Assembly: GCA_021555105.2 (NCBI GenBank)
Contig: CP134604.1
Span: 3,829,487-3,893,486 of the forward strand
Origin: Thalassospiraceae bacterium LMO-JJ14
GTDB taxonomy: Bacteria > Pseudomonadota > Alphaproteobacteria > Rhodospirillales > Casp-alpha2
Direction of reading: 5' to 3'
DNA length: 64,000 nt
In this document: positions 17,815-26,927 of the stretch, piece by piece
Layout: every line of letters begins with the position of its first letter
How positions within the stretch are numbered: position 1 is the stretch's first letter
Program-made: the position numbers and the translations under genes
Notes under the pieces: model-generated
The model's input: the letters and a program-made list of their open reading frames with translations, nothing else
Told to the model about the DNA's origin: nothing
The model's database searches: none

Positions 17815-18324
17815 ATGCTTGCGCCGCAAATCATGCCTGTAGCCTATATCAATGGCACCGCGGACGATTGCCGCGCACCCATAACATTAAGACTCATCGA
17901 TTACTGGCGCGCGCGTATGCCTGAAGGCAATGGCCTCCCGCGGTTGCAAGATTTTGAACTCATGGATCTTTATGACATTGCGACATCGCTTGCCATAAAA
18001 GACGCAGTTGATGATGGCCGTGATTTCAAGAACCGGTTCTGGGGTAGCGACCTCACAATTGCGTTTGGCTTCGAAGGTTCCGGAAGACTGGTCAGTTCTT
18101 ATGAACTCTCGAACATGCGCTACGCCGTCAGCCGCCGCTACGCATATGTTTACACAACCGGCACATCGTCAATGGCACGTGGCCATATATCCTGGATACC
18201 CGGCAAGGAATACCTCGCCTTTGAACTGGTGCACCTGCCGCTTTGGGGCACCGGGGACAGTATACAGCACATCATTTCTGCTTATCACTTCGGCTTTGAA
18301 TTGCCTGAAAACGCCTCCCTTTAA
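17815..18324 (+). CDS. PAS_5-type PAS domain protein (paralogue 2)
   Basis: A 169-residue protein with the same layout as the genes at 12851 and 22947: an opening LIDYWRARMPEGNGLPRLQDF module, then DFKNRFWGSDLTIAFGFEGSG, then the second sheet. It has no output domain, signal peptide or membrane segment. The N-terminus may start at the ATG used here or at the next Met (MPVAYING). The gene is convergent with the channel gene (24 bp). Its ligand or partner is unknown. Confidence 0.75.
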   Translation: MLAPQIMPVAYINGTADDCRAPITLRLIDYWRARMPEGNGLPRLQDFELMDLYDIATSLAIKDAVDDGRDFKNRFWGSDLTIAFGFEGSGRLVSSYELSNMRYAVSRRYAYVYTTGTSSMARGHISWIPGKEYLAFELVHLPLWGTGDSIQHIISAYHFGFELPENASL

Positions 18325-18348
18325 ATGCTCCACCGTTTCGTCTGAAGT

Positions 18349-19539
18349 TCACGAACGCGGATCAGCATTCAGCTTGGCAGCAAAAGTTTCTTCACGTGCG
18401 TTAATCGTGTCGACGATCTTGTTGTTGAAATGCGGATCGTTTTTGGCGAGCGTGAGAAAATCGTCTTTTTCCAGCATTAGAAGTCGGCAATCCGTTAAAC
18501 AGTGCACACGCGCACGGCGCGGCGCTTCTTTGTGCAGCGCCATCTCGCCGAAGAAATCGCCATCCGTCAATTCGATAGTATGCCCGGGAAGTTCGACACC
18601 CACCTTGCCATAGACAATGAAATACATGGCATCGCCGATGTCTCCGCGCGAGAAGACCGTGCTGCCGGCCGGCATCCTGCGCGCCCTCAACAGCCGAATC
18701 AGCCGTTCCATTTCCTTCGGCGACAGATGCTGAAATGCCGGGACGTTGGCAACCATCCCGAAAGTAACCACGAAGTCGCGTTGATGGATATCGCGTGAAA
18801 AAGCCGATGCGACAATGCCGAGCGGCAGCGCGAACATACCCAGGCCGAACACCATCATCATGCCGCCAATGATCTTGCCGAATAGTGTAATCGGCACAAC
18901 ATCACCGTATCCGACTGTCGTCAAAGTCGCCAATCCCCACCACATCGCCGCAGGGATGCTTGAGAACTTCTCCGGCTGCACATCATGCTCAAAATGAAAG
19001 ACCAGGGTCGAACAAAGAACCAACAAGCCCATCATAACCACCAGAGCCGCGCCAAGTGCGTGCCGCTCGGCAACCAGGACACGCGTCAGGGTATGCAATG
19101 CCGGAGAATATCTGGCCAGTTTCAGCAACCGCAACAGTCGGAAAATCCGTAAAACTCGCAAGTCCACCACCGGGAACAGTAGCGACAGGTAAACCGGTGC
19201 AATCGCCAGGAGATCGATCAATAAATACGGTCCCATCGCAAAGCGCAAACGACCGATAAAGGCGCCATGCCTGGCAACAGGTCCGTGCTCGACAGAGACC
19301 CAGATCCTGAGAAGGTACTCAAAGGTAAATATGCAGATCGTCAGCATTTCAAAAACCTGAAACCAATTTCCATAAACGGCGTGAATACTGGCTTCTGTCT
19401 CAAGAACCGCGGTGATGACATTGGAAACGATAAGGGCGACCATCAGCGCATCAAAAATCCGCGCCCCCTTGTCATCCGGATGGCCGGCTTCGATCAGAAG
19501 ATATATCCGGTGGCGAAAACTCTTGAGTACGTTCGTCAC
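18349..19539 (-). CDS. Cyclic-nucleotide-regulated six-helix K+ channel
   Basis: A 396-residue inner-membrane channel of the MlotiK1/KvAP-like type. Six helices include an S4 with regular Arg residues (LRVLRIFRLLRLLKLAR). The pore loop has the K+ filter TVGYGD in MWWGLATLTTVGYGDVVP. A C-terminal cNMP-binding domain covers about residues 270-390, with FFGEMALHKEAPRRARV as phosphate-binding cassette and a conserved Arg pair. Cyclic nucleotide presumably opens the pore. It is divergent from the MgtE-like gene. Confidence 0.93.
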   Translation of the reverse strand: MTNVLKSFRHRIYLLIEAGHPDDKGARIFDALMVALIVSNVITAVLETEASIHAVYGNWFQVFEMLTICIFTFEYLLRIWVSVEHGPVARHGAFIGRLRFAMGPYLLIDLLAIAPVYLSLLFPVVDLRVLRIFRLLRLLKLARYSPALHTLTRVLVAERHALGAALVVMMGLLVLCSTLVFHFEHDVQPEKFSSIPAAMWWGLATLTTVGYGDVVPITLFGKIIGGMMMVFGLGMFALPLGIVASAFSRDIHQRDFVVTFGMVANVPAFQHLSPKEMERLIRLLRARRMPAGSTVFSRGDIGDAMYFIVYGKVGVELPGHTIELTDGDFFGEMALHKEAPRRARVHCLTDCRLLMLEKDDFLTLAKNDPHFNNKIVDTINAREETFAAKLNADPRS

Positions 19540-19734
19540 GAGGTCACCTGTCCATTGATTTTGTTAATTTAACGCCACTGTATCACAGGCTTGTCCAGCC
19601 CCCGGATCGATTTTTCACGGTCGCTGGTGGTATTCTGGCTCGCATCCTCGGCCGATTATACGGTAGCAGAGCCCGGGCTGGCGTATTACCGTTTCTTCAT
19701 AGCTGGCTATATTCCTTTAAGAAGGGCATCTGAA

Positions 19735-20724
19735 TTGGCATCGTCCGCACCCGAGCAAACGCCGCCCGCATCTCATGAAACTGCTGCTGCACATATGGTG
19801 ACAGGCTTTCCAACCGCGCATATGGACACGCCGGTCGATGCCGTTATCCATAAGCTCCGCGGCCGGAAATTCGCGTGCGCCGATACGATCTTTGTTACAG
19901 ATAAGGACGGGCGGCTTGAAGGCATCGTCCGCATCAATGACCTGCTGTCCGATGGCTCCGCCCAGATCGGCGACATCATGGAAGCCGAGCATGACAGCGT
20001 TCCGGAAGACGCCGATCAGGAACAGATTGCAATGCTGGCAATCCGACTCAACATGATCGCGGTGCCTGTCGTAGATAAGGATGAACGCCTGATCGGCGTG
20101 GTCCCGCCCGAAGCCTTGTTCCGTATCTTGCGCCAGGAACATATGGAAGATCTGCAGCGTCTTGCCGGGATCAGCCTGCCTGAGCGCGGTGCCGAAGTGG
20201 CGCTTGACGCCTCGTTGTTCGACCGCTTTCGCCGCCGTATGCCCTGGCTGTTATTCGGACTTGCCGCATCGTCCATCATCACCTTCGTCATGGCCGGTTT
20301 CGAGGAAGCGATTTCCCACAACATTGCCGCCGCCTTCTTTGTTCCGGCACTGGTCTATATCGCCGGTGCCATCGGCACCCAGGCGGTTTCTGTTTCAGTG
20401 CGCGGGCTGTCGCGTGAGAATGTCCAGATTGGAAAGCTTTTGCGCGATGAACTGGTGATCGGCACCGGTGTCGGCGCAACCCTCGGCAGCCTCTCGGCGA
20501 TTGCGGTGCAAGCCTCCTTCCAGCACAGCGCATTGTCCCTAGCAGTCGGCATGGCCGTGTTTGCCGGGGGCTTGATTTCCGCATTGGTCGGATTTGCCCT
20601 GCCCTGGATATTTCAACGCTTCGGGTCAGACCCCGCGCTCGGCAGCGGCCCCGTCTGCACCATCATTCAGGACGCTGCGAGCCTCTTCATCTATTTTCTG
20701 CTCATCAGCACATTCGTCATCTGA
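19735..20724 (+). CDS. mgtE: MgtE-like divalent cation transporter (CBS pair plus membrane domain)
   Basis: 329 residues if read from the TTG at 19735, which has AGAAGG nine bases upstream; the frame is open from 19591 but those 48 codons look unlike any transporter. Two CBS domains fill residues about 25-130 (VTDKDGRLEGIVRINDLL; VVDKDERLIGVVPPEALF). The MgtE membrane domain follows, with the pore-lining AGAIGTQAVSVSVRGL and DPALGSGPVCTIIQD. Classical MgtE has an extra N-terminal superhelical domain that is missing here. It probably moves Mg2+ or a related ion. Confidence 0.85.
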   Translation: MASSAPEQTPPASHETAAAHMVTGFPTAHMDTPVDAVIHKLRGRKFACADTIFVTDKDGRLEGIVRINDLLSDGSAQIGDIMEAEHDSVPEDADQEQIAMLAIRLNMIAVPVVDKDERLIGVVPPEALFRILRQEHMEDLQRLAGISLPERGAEVALDASLFDRFRRRMPWLLFGLAASSIITFVMAGFEEAISHNIAAAFFVPALVYIAGAIGTQAVSVSVRGLSRENVQIGKLLRDELVIGTGVGATLGSLSAIAVQASFQHSALSLAVGMAVFAGGLISALVGFALPWIFQRFGSDPALGSGPVCTIIQDAASLFIYFLLISTFVI

Positions 20725-20732
20725 GGTCGATC

Positions 20733-21194
20733 TCACCCGGCCGCAACTTCAATGTCTTTCAGTGCGCCGAAATTCTCGGCATGCTTCTTCATATGACCGA
20801 CATATATGCGCATCTTCAGGTCGCTGTGCAGGATATGGCCGACCAGCCACTGGTGCAGCAGTTCGGAAATTTCGCCGTGTAATCCGGCCAGTACTTCTTC
20901 ATTGCTCTCTTTAAGATGCTCGATCACGTCTTCGAGTGTTTTGACCAACTCTTCGTGCTCGTGGTGATGCGCATCCGCATACGGAAAATCGATCAGATTC
21001 TGCAGTTGCTCCTCGCGGCCGAAATGCGTTTGCGTGTAGAACTTCAACGCATAGAGAATCTCCGTCGCCTCATCCTTGTCGAGACCATCGGACGCAAGTT
21101 TTTCAAAACGGTTGATGATTTCGATCAGGTGCCTGTGATCCTGATCGATCACACCGCCGTCGTCGATCGACATTTTTTCGCGCCATTCAATCAT
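20733..21194 (-). CDS. Bacteriohemerythrin (1)
   Basis: A 153-residue four-helix di-iron O2-binding protein. Ligand positions are visible as H in DQDHRHL, H and E in QTHFGREEQL, H in DAHHHEHEEL, and H and D in LVGHILHSD. Single-domain hemerythrins store or deliver O2 or sense it. It lies 30 bp downstream of a second hemerythrin gene on the same strand, so they are likely cotranscribed. It is convergent with the MgtE-like gene. Confidence 0.93.
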   Translation of the reverse strand: MIEWREKMSIDDGGVIDQDHRHLIEIINRFEKLASDGLDKDEATEILYALKFYTQTHFGREEQLQNLIDFPYADAHHHEHEELVKTLEDVIEHLKESNEEVLAGLHGEISELLHQWLVGHILHSDLKMRIYVGHMKKHAENFGALKDIEVAAG

Positions 21195-21224
21195 GCAAGC
21201 AATCTACGCGCTTTCGTATCCGCG

Positions 21225-21842
21225 TCAATCCGAACAGAAAATCCTGCGTGCTTCGCTTAATTCCTGAGCATCGAGTTTCTCCTCGAACTCCTCGACCAGG
21301 GCGGAAATTTCCCGTGCCAACGGATTGTCGGACATGACAATACCGATAAACTTTTCAATCACGGCGCGTTTGCTTTCCGGAACTTCTACAGTGACCTCGT
21401 GCAATTGCTCGGCAATTTCCGGGTCACGGTCTTCCCGCTCGCCCCGCAAATAAGGCACGTACTCCATATCGGTTTTCAAGATATGCTGGGAAAGCCATAC
21501 CGAGAGAAACTTCGTCAGTTTTACGGGGTCTATGGTATCGGTCCCGGAACGATGGAGCTCCCGCAGCCATTTGACATTTCTTTGCATTGAACGATGCGTG
21601 CGCATATGCGCTTCCGTGTTCGGATACCCTGCCTGCTTCATGAAGTTCTCTTCTCGTTCGAAATGCTCGTGCACGTATGTCTCGAGACAGTCAATCGCCT
21701 GCTCGACATGGGCCGGGCTTTCCTGCTTCATAAGGGCCGCGGAAAGATTCTTGATTTCCTCGAACAGCGCCTTGTGATCGCGGTCGATCGCTTTGATACC
21801 TGTTTCGTATTTATCGGACCAGGTCGGTATATCGTGCTTCAT
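21225..21842 (-). CDS. Bacteriohemerythrin (2) with C-terminal extension
   Basis: 205 residues from ATG 21842, chosen for the GGGGAG six bases upstream; the frame opens at 21869. The hemerythrin ligands are present: H in IDRDHKALF, H and E in HEHFEREENF, H in EAHMRTHRS, and H and D in LSQHILKTD. After residue 135 there is an acidic helical extension of about 70 residues (PEIAEQLHEVTVEVPESK to the end) that the first copy lacks. The extension may dimerise or bind a partner. It is probably the first gene of a two-gene unit. Confidence 0.93.
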   Translation of the reverse strand: MKHDIPTWSDKYETGIKAIDRDHKALFEEIKNLSAALMKQESPAHVEQAIDCLETYVHEHFEREENFMKQAGYPNTEAHMRTHRSMQRNVKWLRELHRSGTDTIDPVKLTKFLSVWLSQHILKTDMEYVPYLRGEREDRDPEIAEQLHEVTVEVPESKRAVIEKFIGIVMSDNPLAREISALVEEFEEKLDAQELSEARRIFCSD

Positions 21843-22062
21843 ATCGCTCTCCCCGTATTCTCCCGACATAGTCTATCGGCAAACATCTGCTTCCGGTTCA
21901 CACAAGCATAAGGCGGCGCCCTGAAACAGCTGTGATTTATATCAATTCAACTTTTCACCGCGCAGCACTTTCTTGCGTACGTAACCGCATAAACCAGTAG
22001 ACGCGGGAACGCGCCTTCCCCATGTTAGCCTCATGGACGCCATCGTGGCGCATGGGGGGCAC

Positions 22063-22935
22063 ATGTCCATCACACTTTCACGCCGGAAGCCGGCACCGAT
22101 CCCAAACGCATATCCGGTGCCGGAATATCTTGCCGATGATAGCCTCCATGCCGTCTATGAAGATACCAAATCCGTTCTGCAGGTGCCGTGGATGGGGGTC
22201 GTCACCATGGCATTTGCACATTACCCGAATTTTTATGCAGCGCTGTGGGGCGGCTTGCGCGAACTGGCTTCAAGCCAGGAGTTCGCCGAAGCCTGCCGTG
22301 ACCTGCGAAACCATGCCGAAACCAAAGTCTTGCAGCTTTCACCGTCGCCGCTGTTGCCCGTTCTGGACGATCTGGGATACGCAGTGCGCGAAATCGAGGA
22401 TATTCGCGCCATGATCGAAGTGTTTTCACACGGCAACATGCCCTACCTGATGATCGCCACCGCAGCGAGATTGCTTTTGGAAGGGCATGAACTGAATGAA
22501 GGTGGAAGCATTTCGCCGATGACGGAGCGACACGGGCCGTCGCTCGACAGGTCCCTGACCCTGATCGAACCGCACCATGCCGATGCGCCAACGTTACGCG
22601 TCTACAATGACATCAAGGCAACCCTAGGCCTGCCATTCGTCAACACCGACTACCGTGCACTGGCGCGCTGGCCCAGTTATTTCACGCGGGCATGGAGCGA
22701 CCTGGCACCGAAGGTCTTTTCAGCCGACTATGAACCGGTCGTAACGTCCGTGCACGATTTCGCCGTCAAACAGATGCAGGACCTGCCCAATTCGGGAAAC
22801 CTCACTCCTGCCGCACTCAGGGAAGCCGCCGCCAGGGATGCCTCACTCGGCGAGGTTTGCGACGTGGTACGCCTGTTTCAATGGCTGCTGCCCGGCCTTA
22901 TCGTCAATGTCGCCTATTTCCGCGCCCAGTTATAA
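22063..22935 (+). CDS. DehI-like (group I 2-haloacid dehalogenase family) protein
   Basis: 290 residues from the ATG at 22063 (GGGGGG just upstream); an ATG at 22033 is also possible. The protein is two tandem halves, each with the same pattern: VYEDTKSVLQVPWMGVV in the first and VYNDIKATLGLPFVNTDYRA in the second. This pseudodimer of all-alpha repeats matches DehI, which hydrolyses D- and L-2-haloacids using an activated water on an Asp; the Asp of FVNTDY is a candidate. Many homologues have unknown substrates, so a dehalogenase role is only suggested. Confidence 0.78.
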   Translation: MSITLSRRKPAPIPNAYPVPEYLADDSLHAVYEDTKSVLQVPWMGVVTMAFAHYPNFYAALWGGLRELASSQEFAEACRDLRNHAETKVLQLSPSPLLPVLDDLGYAVREIEDIRAMIEVFSHGNMPYLMIATAARLLLEGHELNEGGSISPMTERHGPSLDRSLTLIEPHHADAPTLRVYNDIKATLGLPFVNTDYRALARWPSYFTRAWSDLAPKVFSADYEPVVTSVHDFAVKQMQDLPNSGNLTPAALREAAARDASLGEVCDVVRLFQWLLPGLIVNVAYFRAQL

Positions 22936-22946
22936 ACTGGCCCGCT

Positions 22947-23480
22947 CTAGATACCCCATCTTCCCTTCTGTCCAAATTCACGGATATGCTCTTCCTTGAT
23001 CTTGTTGCGCTCGCGGCTCCAGTCGACGTATGTCGCAATCTGTGTGACATGCTCGCCGTCGTCGGAAAAAGGCATCCTGAGTGATGTCTGTACATATGCG
23101 AGACCGCCTTCACCCGCCTGCACCGTGTATTCGGAACCAATGGCCTCGTGATGCGTAACGACTTCCAGGTATTGTGCTGCGGTCATTTTCGCCGTGATTT
23201 TCGAACGGATGTTGGAAATCGACTGGCCGGTAAAATCAATACCGTGCATGTCGACGGATGCGGTCCCCCAGAACCTGTAAATGAAATCAAGCGGCTCGTA
23301 CTTAACGTCAACAACCATAAAATAAGGAATTAACCTTACTGGCAATTGCAGCCAGTCCCACTCACGCCACATGGGTGAGTGGCGTTCGCCCTTCAGTCGC
23401 TGCCAGTATTCGTAACAGACTTGGTAATTCGGCTGATCGAACCTGATGGGGGAATGTCGAAGGTAATCTTCTTCCGGCAT
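22947..23480 (-). CDS. PAS_5-type PAS domain protein (paralogue 3)
   Basis: A 177-residue relative of the genes at 12851 and 17815. It has VCYEYWQRLKGERHSPMWRE, then PLDFIYRFWGTASVDMHGID and FTGQSISN, then LRMPFSDDGEHVTQIATYVD. It lies 83 bp downstream of a histidine kinase with no sensor domain, on the same strand, so it could provide the sensory input for that kinase. That link is inference. Confidence 0.8.
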   Translation of the reverse strand: MPEEDYLRHSPIRFDQPNYQVCYEYWQRLKGERHSPMWREWDWLQLPVRLIPYFMVVDVKYEPLDFIYRFWGTASVDMHGIDFTGQSISNIRSKITAKMTAAQYLEVVTHHEAIGSEYTVQAGEGGLAYVQTSLRMPFSDDGEHVTQIATYVDWSRERNKIKEEHIREFGQKGRWGI

Positions 23481-23563
23481 ATATCCATCACCTCAATCGA
23501 TTGATACAGGATTATTAACTCAGGCACAGGTATAATATCCGGCAGCGCTTCCTTCGTCGGCAT

Positions 23564-24289
23564 TTATTCCTTCAGTGGCAAACAGACAAGAGCGACCGTG
23601 CCGCCGGTCCTTGCCGGCTCGAACCGCAATTCCGCGTTCAGTTTTTCACAGATATCGTTGACGATCATCAGTCCACGTCCCCAGCCCTTGTGTCCGTGGT
23701 AATGCGCCGTTGATAACTGATCCCCTTTACGCATGCGCACCAGCAAATCCGCAGGTATGCCGCAACCGGTATCCTGAATAACAAATATCATCGCCTCGTC
23801 ATGATAACTGACCTCGCCCTTTACCTTGACCATCCCGCCCGCCGGCGTGAATTTGATGGCGTTGCTAATGAGGTTTGAAAATATCTGACTGAGCAGCAAC
23901 GGGTCTGTCGATATCGCCGGAAAATTATCGGGGAAATCACAGACCAGCCCGACCCCACGCTCTGCGGCGAACGCGTTGAACGTGGCGGCAACATCCATTG
24001 CCAACTGCTTCGCGTCGACTTCTTGCTTTTTAATCACATGATTACCCGAAATGGCCTCATTCAGCACACGCTCGCATATGTGCATAAGACGTGTCGTCGC
24101 GGTTTTGACGGTATTGTTGTATTCAATGATTTTATCAAGGTCACAACCGGGCTTGAGCGAGGATTCAATCAACTGTGCATACCCGAGCATCGCATTCAGC
24201 GGCGTTTGAATTTCATGTGCAAAATCGCGGAGAGATACTTCCTTACCGGAATCCCCAACCGATTTCTGGTTTGGATCTTCATCATTCAA
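23564..24289 (-). CDS. Sensorless cytosolic histidine kinase
   Basis: A 241-residue histidine kinase core with no membrane or sensor segment. The phosphoacceptor box is LRDFAHEIQTPLNAMLGYAQ near residue 30. The ATPase has the N box (ISNAIKFTPAGGMVKV), the G1 box (VIQDTGCGIP) and a G2-like HKGWGRGLMIVND. There is no response regulator next to it. The PAS_5 gene follows on the same strand. The start at 24289 leaves only about 20 residues before the H box. Confidence 0.88.
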   Translation of the reverse strand: MNDEDPNQKSVGDSGKEVSLRDFAHEIQTPLNAMLGYAQLIESSLKPGCDLDKIIEYNNTVKTATTRLMHICERVLNEAISGNHVIKKQEVDAKQLAMDVAATFNAFAAERGVGLVCDFPDNFPAISTDPLLLSQIFSNLISNAIKFTPAGGMVKVKGEVSYHDEAMIFVIQDTGCGIPADLLVRMRKGDQLSTAHYHGHKGWGRGLMIVNDICEKLNAELRFEPARTGGTVALVCLPLKE

Positions 24290-24459
24290 TGGCTTTGACC
24301 GAATTTGGATATGGACAGAAGACTAACGAAGCATAAAGAGGCGGCGCTCTCAAGAATTGTCATCGACAAATATCTTCTGGACGGCAACGAATGTGATCCC
24401 CACCTATGACCCTAGACCGTATGACTGTCTGCGCAAACATACAGAGGGAGGAGTTAACA

Positions 24460-25332
24460 ATGGATGACGTTTCGGCTTATGTGCCACCGAAAGTGTGGAC
24501 ATGGGACAAAGATAACGGCGGCAAATTCGCCTCGATCAACCGTCCGATTTCCGGCGCTACCCATGAAAAAGAGCTTCCCGTCGGCAAACACCCGATGCAG
24601 CTCTATTCCAAAGGCACGCCAAATGGCGTTAAGGTCACCATCATGCTCGAAGAGCTTCTGGCCAAGGGGCACAGCGGCGCCGAATACGATGCCTGGATGA
24701 TCGAAATCGGAGACGGCGATCAGTTTTCCAGCGGCTTCGTCGAGGCCAATCCGAACTCCAAGATTCCCGCCATGATGGACCACAGCGGCGATACCCCGGT
24801 GCGGGTATTCGAATCCGGATCGATCCTGTTTTATCTGGCCGAAAAATTCGGCGAATTCCTGCCAACGGAAATTCCCGCACGTACGGAATGCATGAACTGG
24901 CTGTTTTGGCAGATGGGCAGCGCACCTTATCTGGGCGGCGGTTTTGGGCATTTCTATAACTATGCACCGCAAAAGTGGGAATACCCGATCAACAGGTTTT
25001 CCATGGAAGTCAAACGCCAGCTTGACGTCCTCGACAAGCATCTGGCGGAGAACCGCTACATGGCCGGTGACGAATATACCATCGCCGATATCGCCATCTG
25101 GCCGTGGTACGGTGTGTTGTGCCTGGGCGAACAATACGGCGATGCCGGCACGTTCCTGGAAGTACAGTCCTACAAGAACATGCAGCGCTGGACCCGGGAA
25201 ATCGGCGTACGCGATGCCGTCAAACGCGGCCGCATGGTCAATCGTTCCAAGGACGACCCGGAGACCGAATTGCGCGAACGCCATGACGCTTCGGACTTCG
25301 ACGGACGCACCGGGGTCGAAATCCCGTCGTAA
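24460..25332 (+). CDS. yghU: YghU-type glutathione S-transferase
   Basis: 290 residues from ATG 24460, which has GGGAGGAG upstream; the frame is open from 24406. The N-terminal extension before the thioredoxin domain (VPPKVWTWDKDNGGKFASIN) and the fold segments SKGTPNGVKVTIMLEEL, NPNSKIPAMMD and ESGSILFYLAEKFG match YghU/YfcG-type proteins. In E. coli YghU binds two glutathiones and reduces disulfides and hydroperoxides. A glutathionylspermidine synthetase/amidase lies 8 kb away; in E. coli gss and yghU are neighbours. Confidence 0.92.
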   Translation: MDDVSAYVPPKVWTWDKDNGGKFASINRPISGATHEKELPVGKHPMQLYSKGTPNGVKVTIMLEELLAKGHSGAEYDAWMIEIGDGDQFSSGFVEANPNSKIPAMMDHSGDTPVRVFESGSILFYLAEKFGEFLPTEIPARTECMNWLFWQMGSAPYLGGGFGHFYNYAPQKWEYPINRFSMEVKRQLDVLDKHLAENRYMAGDEYTIADIAIWPWYGVLCLGEQYGDAGTFLEVQSYKNMQRWTREIGVRDAVKRGRMVNRSKDDPETELRERHDASDFDGRTGVEIPS

Positions 25333-25341
25333 GGCAAAGCG

Positions 25342-25842
25342 CTAGCGAGGCATCACCGGCTGCAGATACGGCGCGGTCGGCGCTTCGCCCTTTGCGAAAG
25401 GCCCAGCCACCTTGTTCGGGATCGCCGGCAGGCTCTTCAGATAGGCCGCCAGCGCATCCGCATCCGCGTCACTGAGCGACGCATAGGAGGGAAACGGCAT
25501 GACTGGGACCAGTGCCCGGCCGTCAGGGCGCACGCCTGAACGGATCGCGGCGATGATCTCTTCCTTGCTCCATTGGCCGAGCCCGGTTTCGTCATCAGAC
25601 GTCAGGTTCGGCGGGTAAAACACGCCGACACCCGGAATCATGAAACCGGTGTCCGATCCCGCCAGATATCGTGCCATGTCCGGCTTGCCGCTCAGCGCAC
25701 CTGGGGTATGGCAACCGGTGCAATCCATGATCGATGCCAGATACTGACCGCGTTCCAGTACGCTTTCGGCGGCGGCGGGCTGTGCCGCGCCGGCAACGAT
25801 GAAGCAGACAACCAACGCCCGCCAAAAGAACTTCCGCACCAT
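25342..25842 (-). CDS. Periplasmic c-type cytochrome (class I)
   Basis: 166 residues with a signal peptide (WRALVVCFIVAGAAQPAAAE). One haem site CTGCH lies in MDCTGCHTPG near residue 41, with a plausible axial Met in PVMPFPSYASLSD. The C-terminal helix ALAAYLKSLP is typical of small electron carriers or of cytochrome subunits of dehydrogenases. No dehydrogenase is adjacent. It follows the LysR gene by 82 bp on the same strand and is convergent with yghU. Confidence 0.9.
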   Translation of the reverse strand: MVRKFFWRALVVCFIVAGAAQPAAAESVLERGQYLASIMDCTGCHTPGALSGKPDMARYLAGSDTGFMIPGVGVFYPPNLTSDDETGLGQWSKEEIIAAIRSGVRPDGRALVPVMPFPSYASLSDADADALAAYLKSLPAIPNKVAGPFAKGEAPTAPYLQPVMPR

Positions 25843-25924
25843 TTGAATATTTCCTTCTCTGCCCGGCTGAGCGCCGATGGGGAACGTCGAAGCCTATCTT
25901 GGGCCGCTGTCAGCAGCAATCATA

Positions 25925-26839
25925 TCAATGGCCCGGCTGGTAATCTTCAGCGTGTTTACGCAAAAGCTTGCAGAGCGCATCCGCGGCCGGACTTAAGGCA
26001 CGCTCACGGGTCCGCACGATGCCGACGCTGCGTGTCAGATCGGCATCGCGGACAGGCAGCAGCCTGATGCCGCGCATGTCCAGCACCGACGACAGCATCT
26101 CGGTTACCAGACCGACCCCGAGGCCCTGCTTGATGAGCGAGAAGATGGTCACGGAATCGCGGGTTTGGAATGACGGGGCGAAGTCCATGCCGGCGGCTGC
26201 GAAGGTGCGGCGGAAAATCGCCCAGGCGGCGGATTCCGGCGGCATCGACATCAGTTTCTCGCCGGCAAGATCGGAAATACTGACACTCGACTGTTTTGCC
26301 AGCGGATGCGTATCGGGAACGGCAAGACGGAACACATCCTCCATCAACGGCTCGTAATCGAGGGTGTTGTCGATGCTGACATACGGCGTGACGGCGAAAT
26401 CGACCTCGCCACGGTTGACGCGATCCAGCACCTGACCGAAGAAATCATCCAGAAGCACGACTTCGATTTCCGGCCAGCGGCGTTGAAATTCGCCGATCAC
26501 CACCGGCAGGAAACCCGCCGCCACGGACGGCGAAGCGCCGACCACGACACTGCCGCGCTGCAGATGCTTTTCTTCACGGAATTCCTGCACCAGCGCCCGG
26601 GTTTCAACTACCATGCGCTCGACACGGCCGCGCAAGCGCTCGCCGGCATCGGTGATAACGACCCGCCGTGTGGTACGCTCGAAAAGCCTGACACCGAGAA
26701 CCGCTTCCAGATGCTGAATGCGGGCCGAAACGCTGGGCTGGGAAATACCGAGGACCTGCGCGCTTTGACGGAAACTGCTGGTTTCCGCCACGGACAGGAA
26801 TGCATCAAGGTCGGCAGGCGTTATATTGATCAGTGACAT
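25925..26839 (-). CDS. LysR-family transcriptional regulator
   Basis: 304 residues. The winged helix-turn-helix is at residues 5-65 (DLDAFLSVAETSSFRQSAQV, then LGISQPSVSARIQHLE) and the periplasmic-binding-like effector domain fills the rest. It is divergent from a TauD/TfdA-like gene, with 88 bp between the starts, the usual place for LysR control; an AT-rich ATTAATTGATAC lies in that gap. It probably controls the dioxygenase and the PEP-mutase-like gene. The inducer is unknown. Confidence 0.92.
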   Translation of the reverse strand: MSLINITPADLDAFLSVAETSSFRQSAQVLGISQPSVSARIQHLEAVLGVRLFERTTRRVVITDAGERLRGRVERMVVETRALVQEFREEKHLQRGSVVVGASPSVAAGFLPVVIGEFQRRWPEIEVVLLDDFFGQVLDRVNRGEVDFAVTPYVSIDNTLDYEPLMEDVFRLAVPDTHPLAKQSSVSISDLAGEKLMSMPPESAAWAIFRRTFAAAGMDFAPSFQTRDSVTIFSLIKQGLGVGLVTEMLSSVLDMRGIRLLPVRDADLTRSVGIVRTRERALSPAADALCKLLRKHAEDYQPGH

Positions 26840-26927
26840 CTATTAATTGATACAACAACAGTATTTTTCTTTCAATGCCGTTGCCGTTAAATTGTCCAGA
26901 CTACAGGGCAGACAAGGAACGCCGCAG

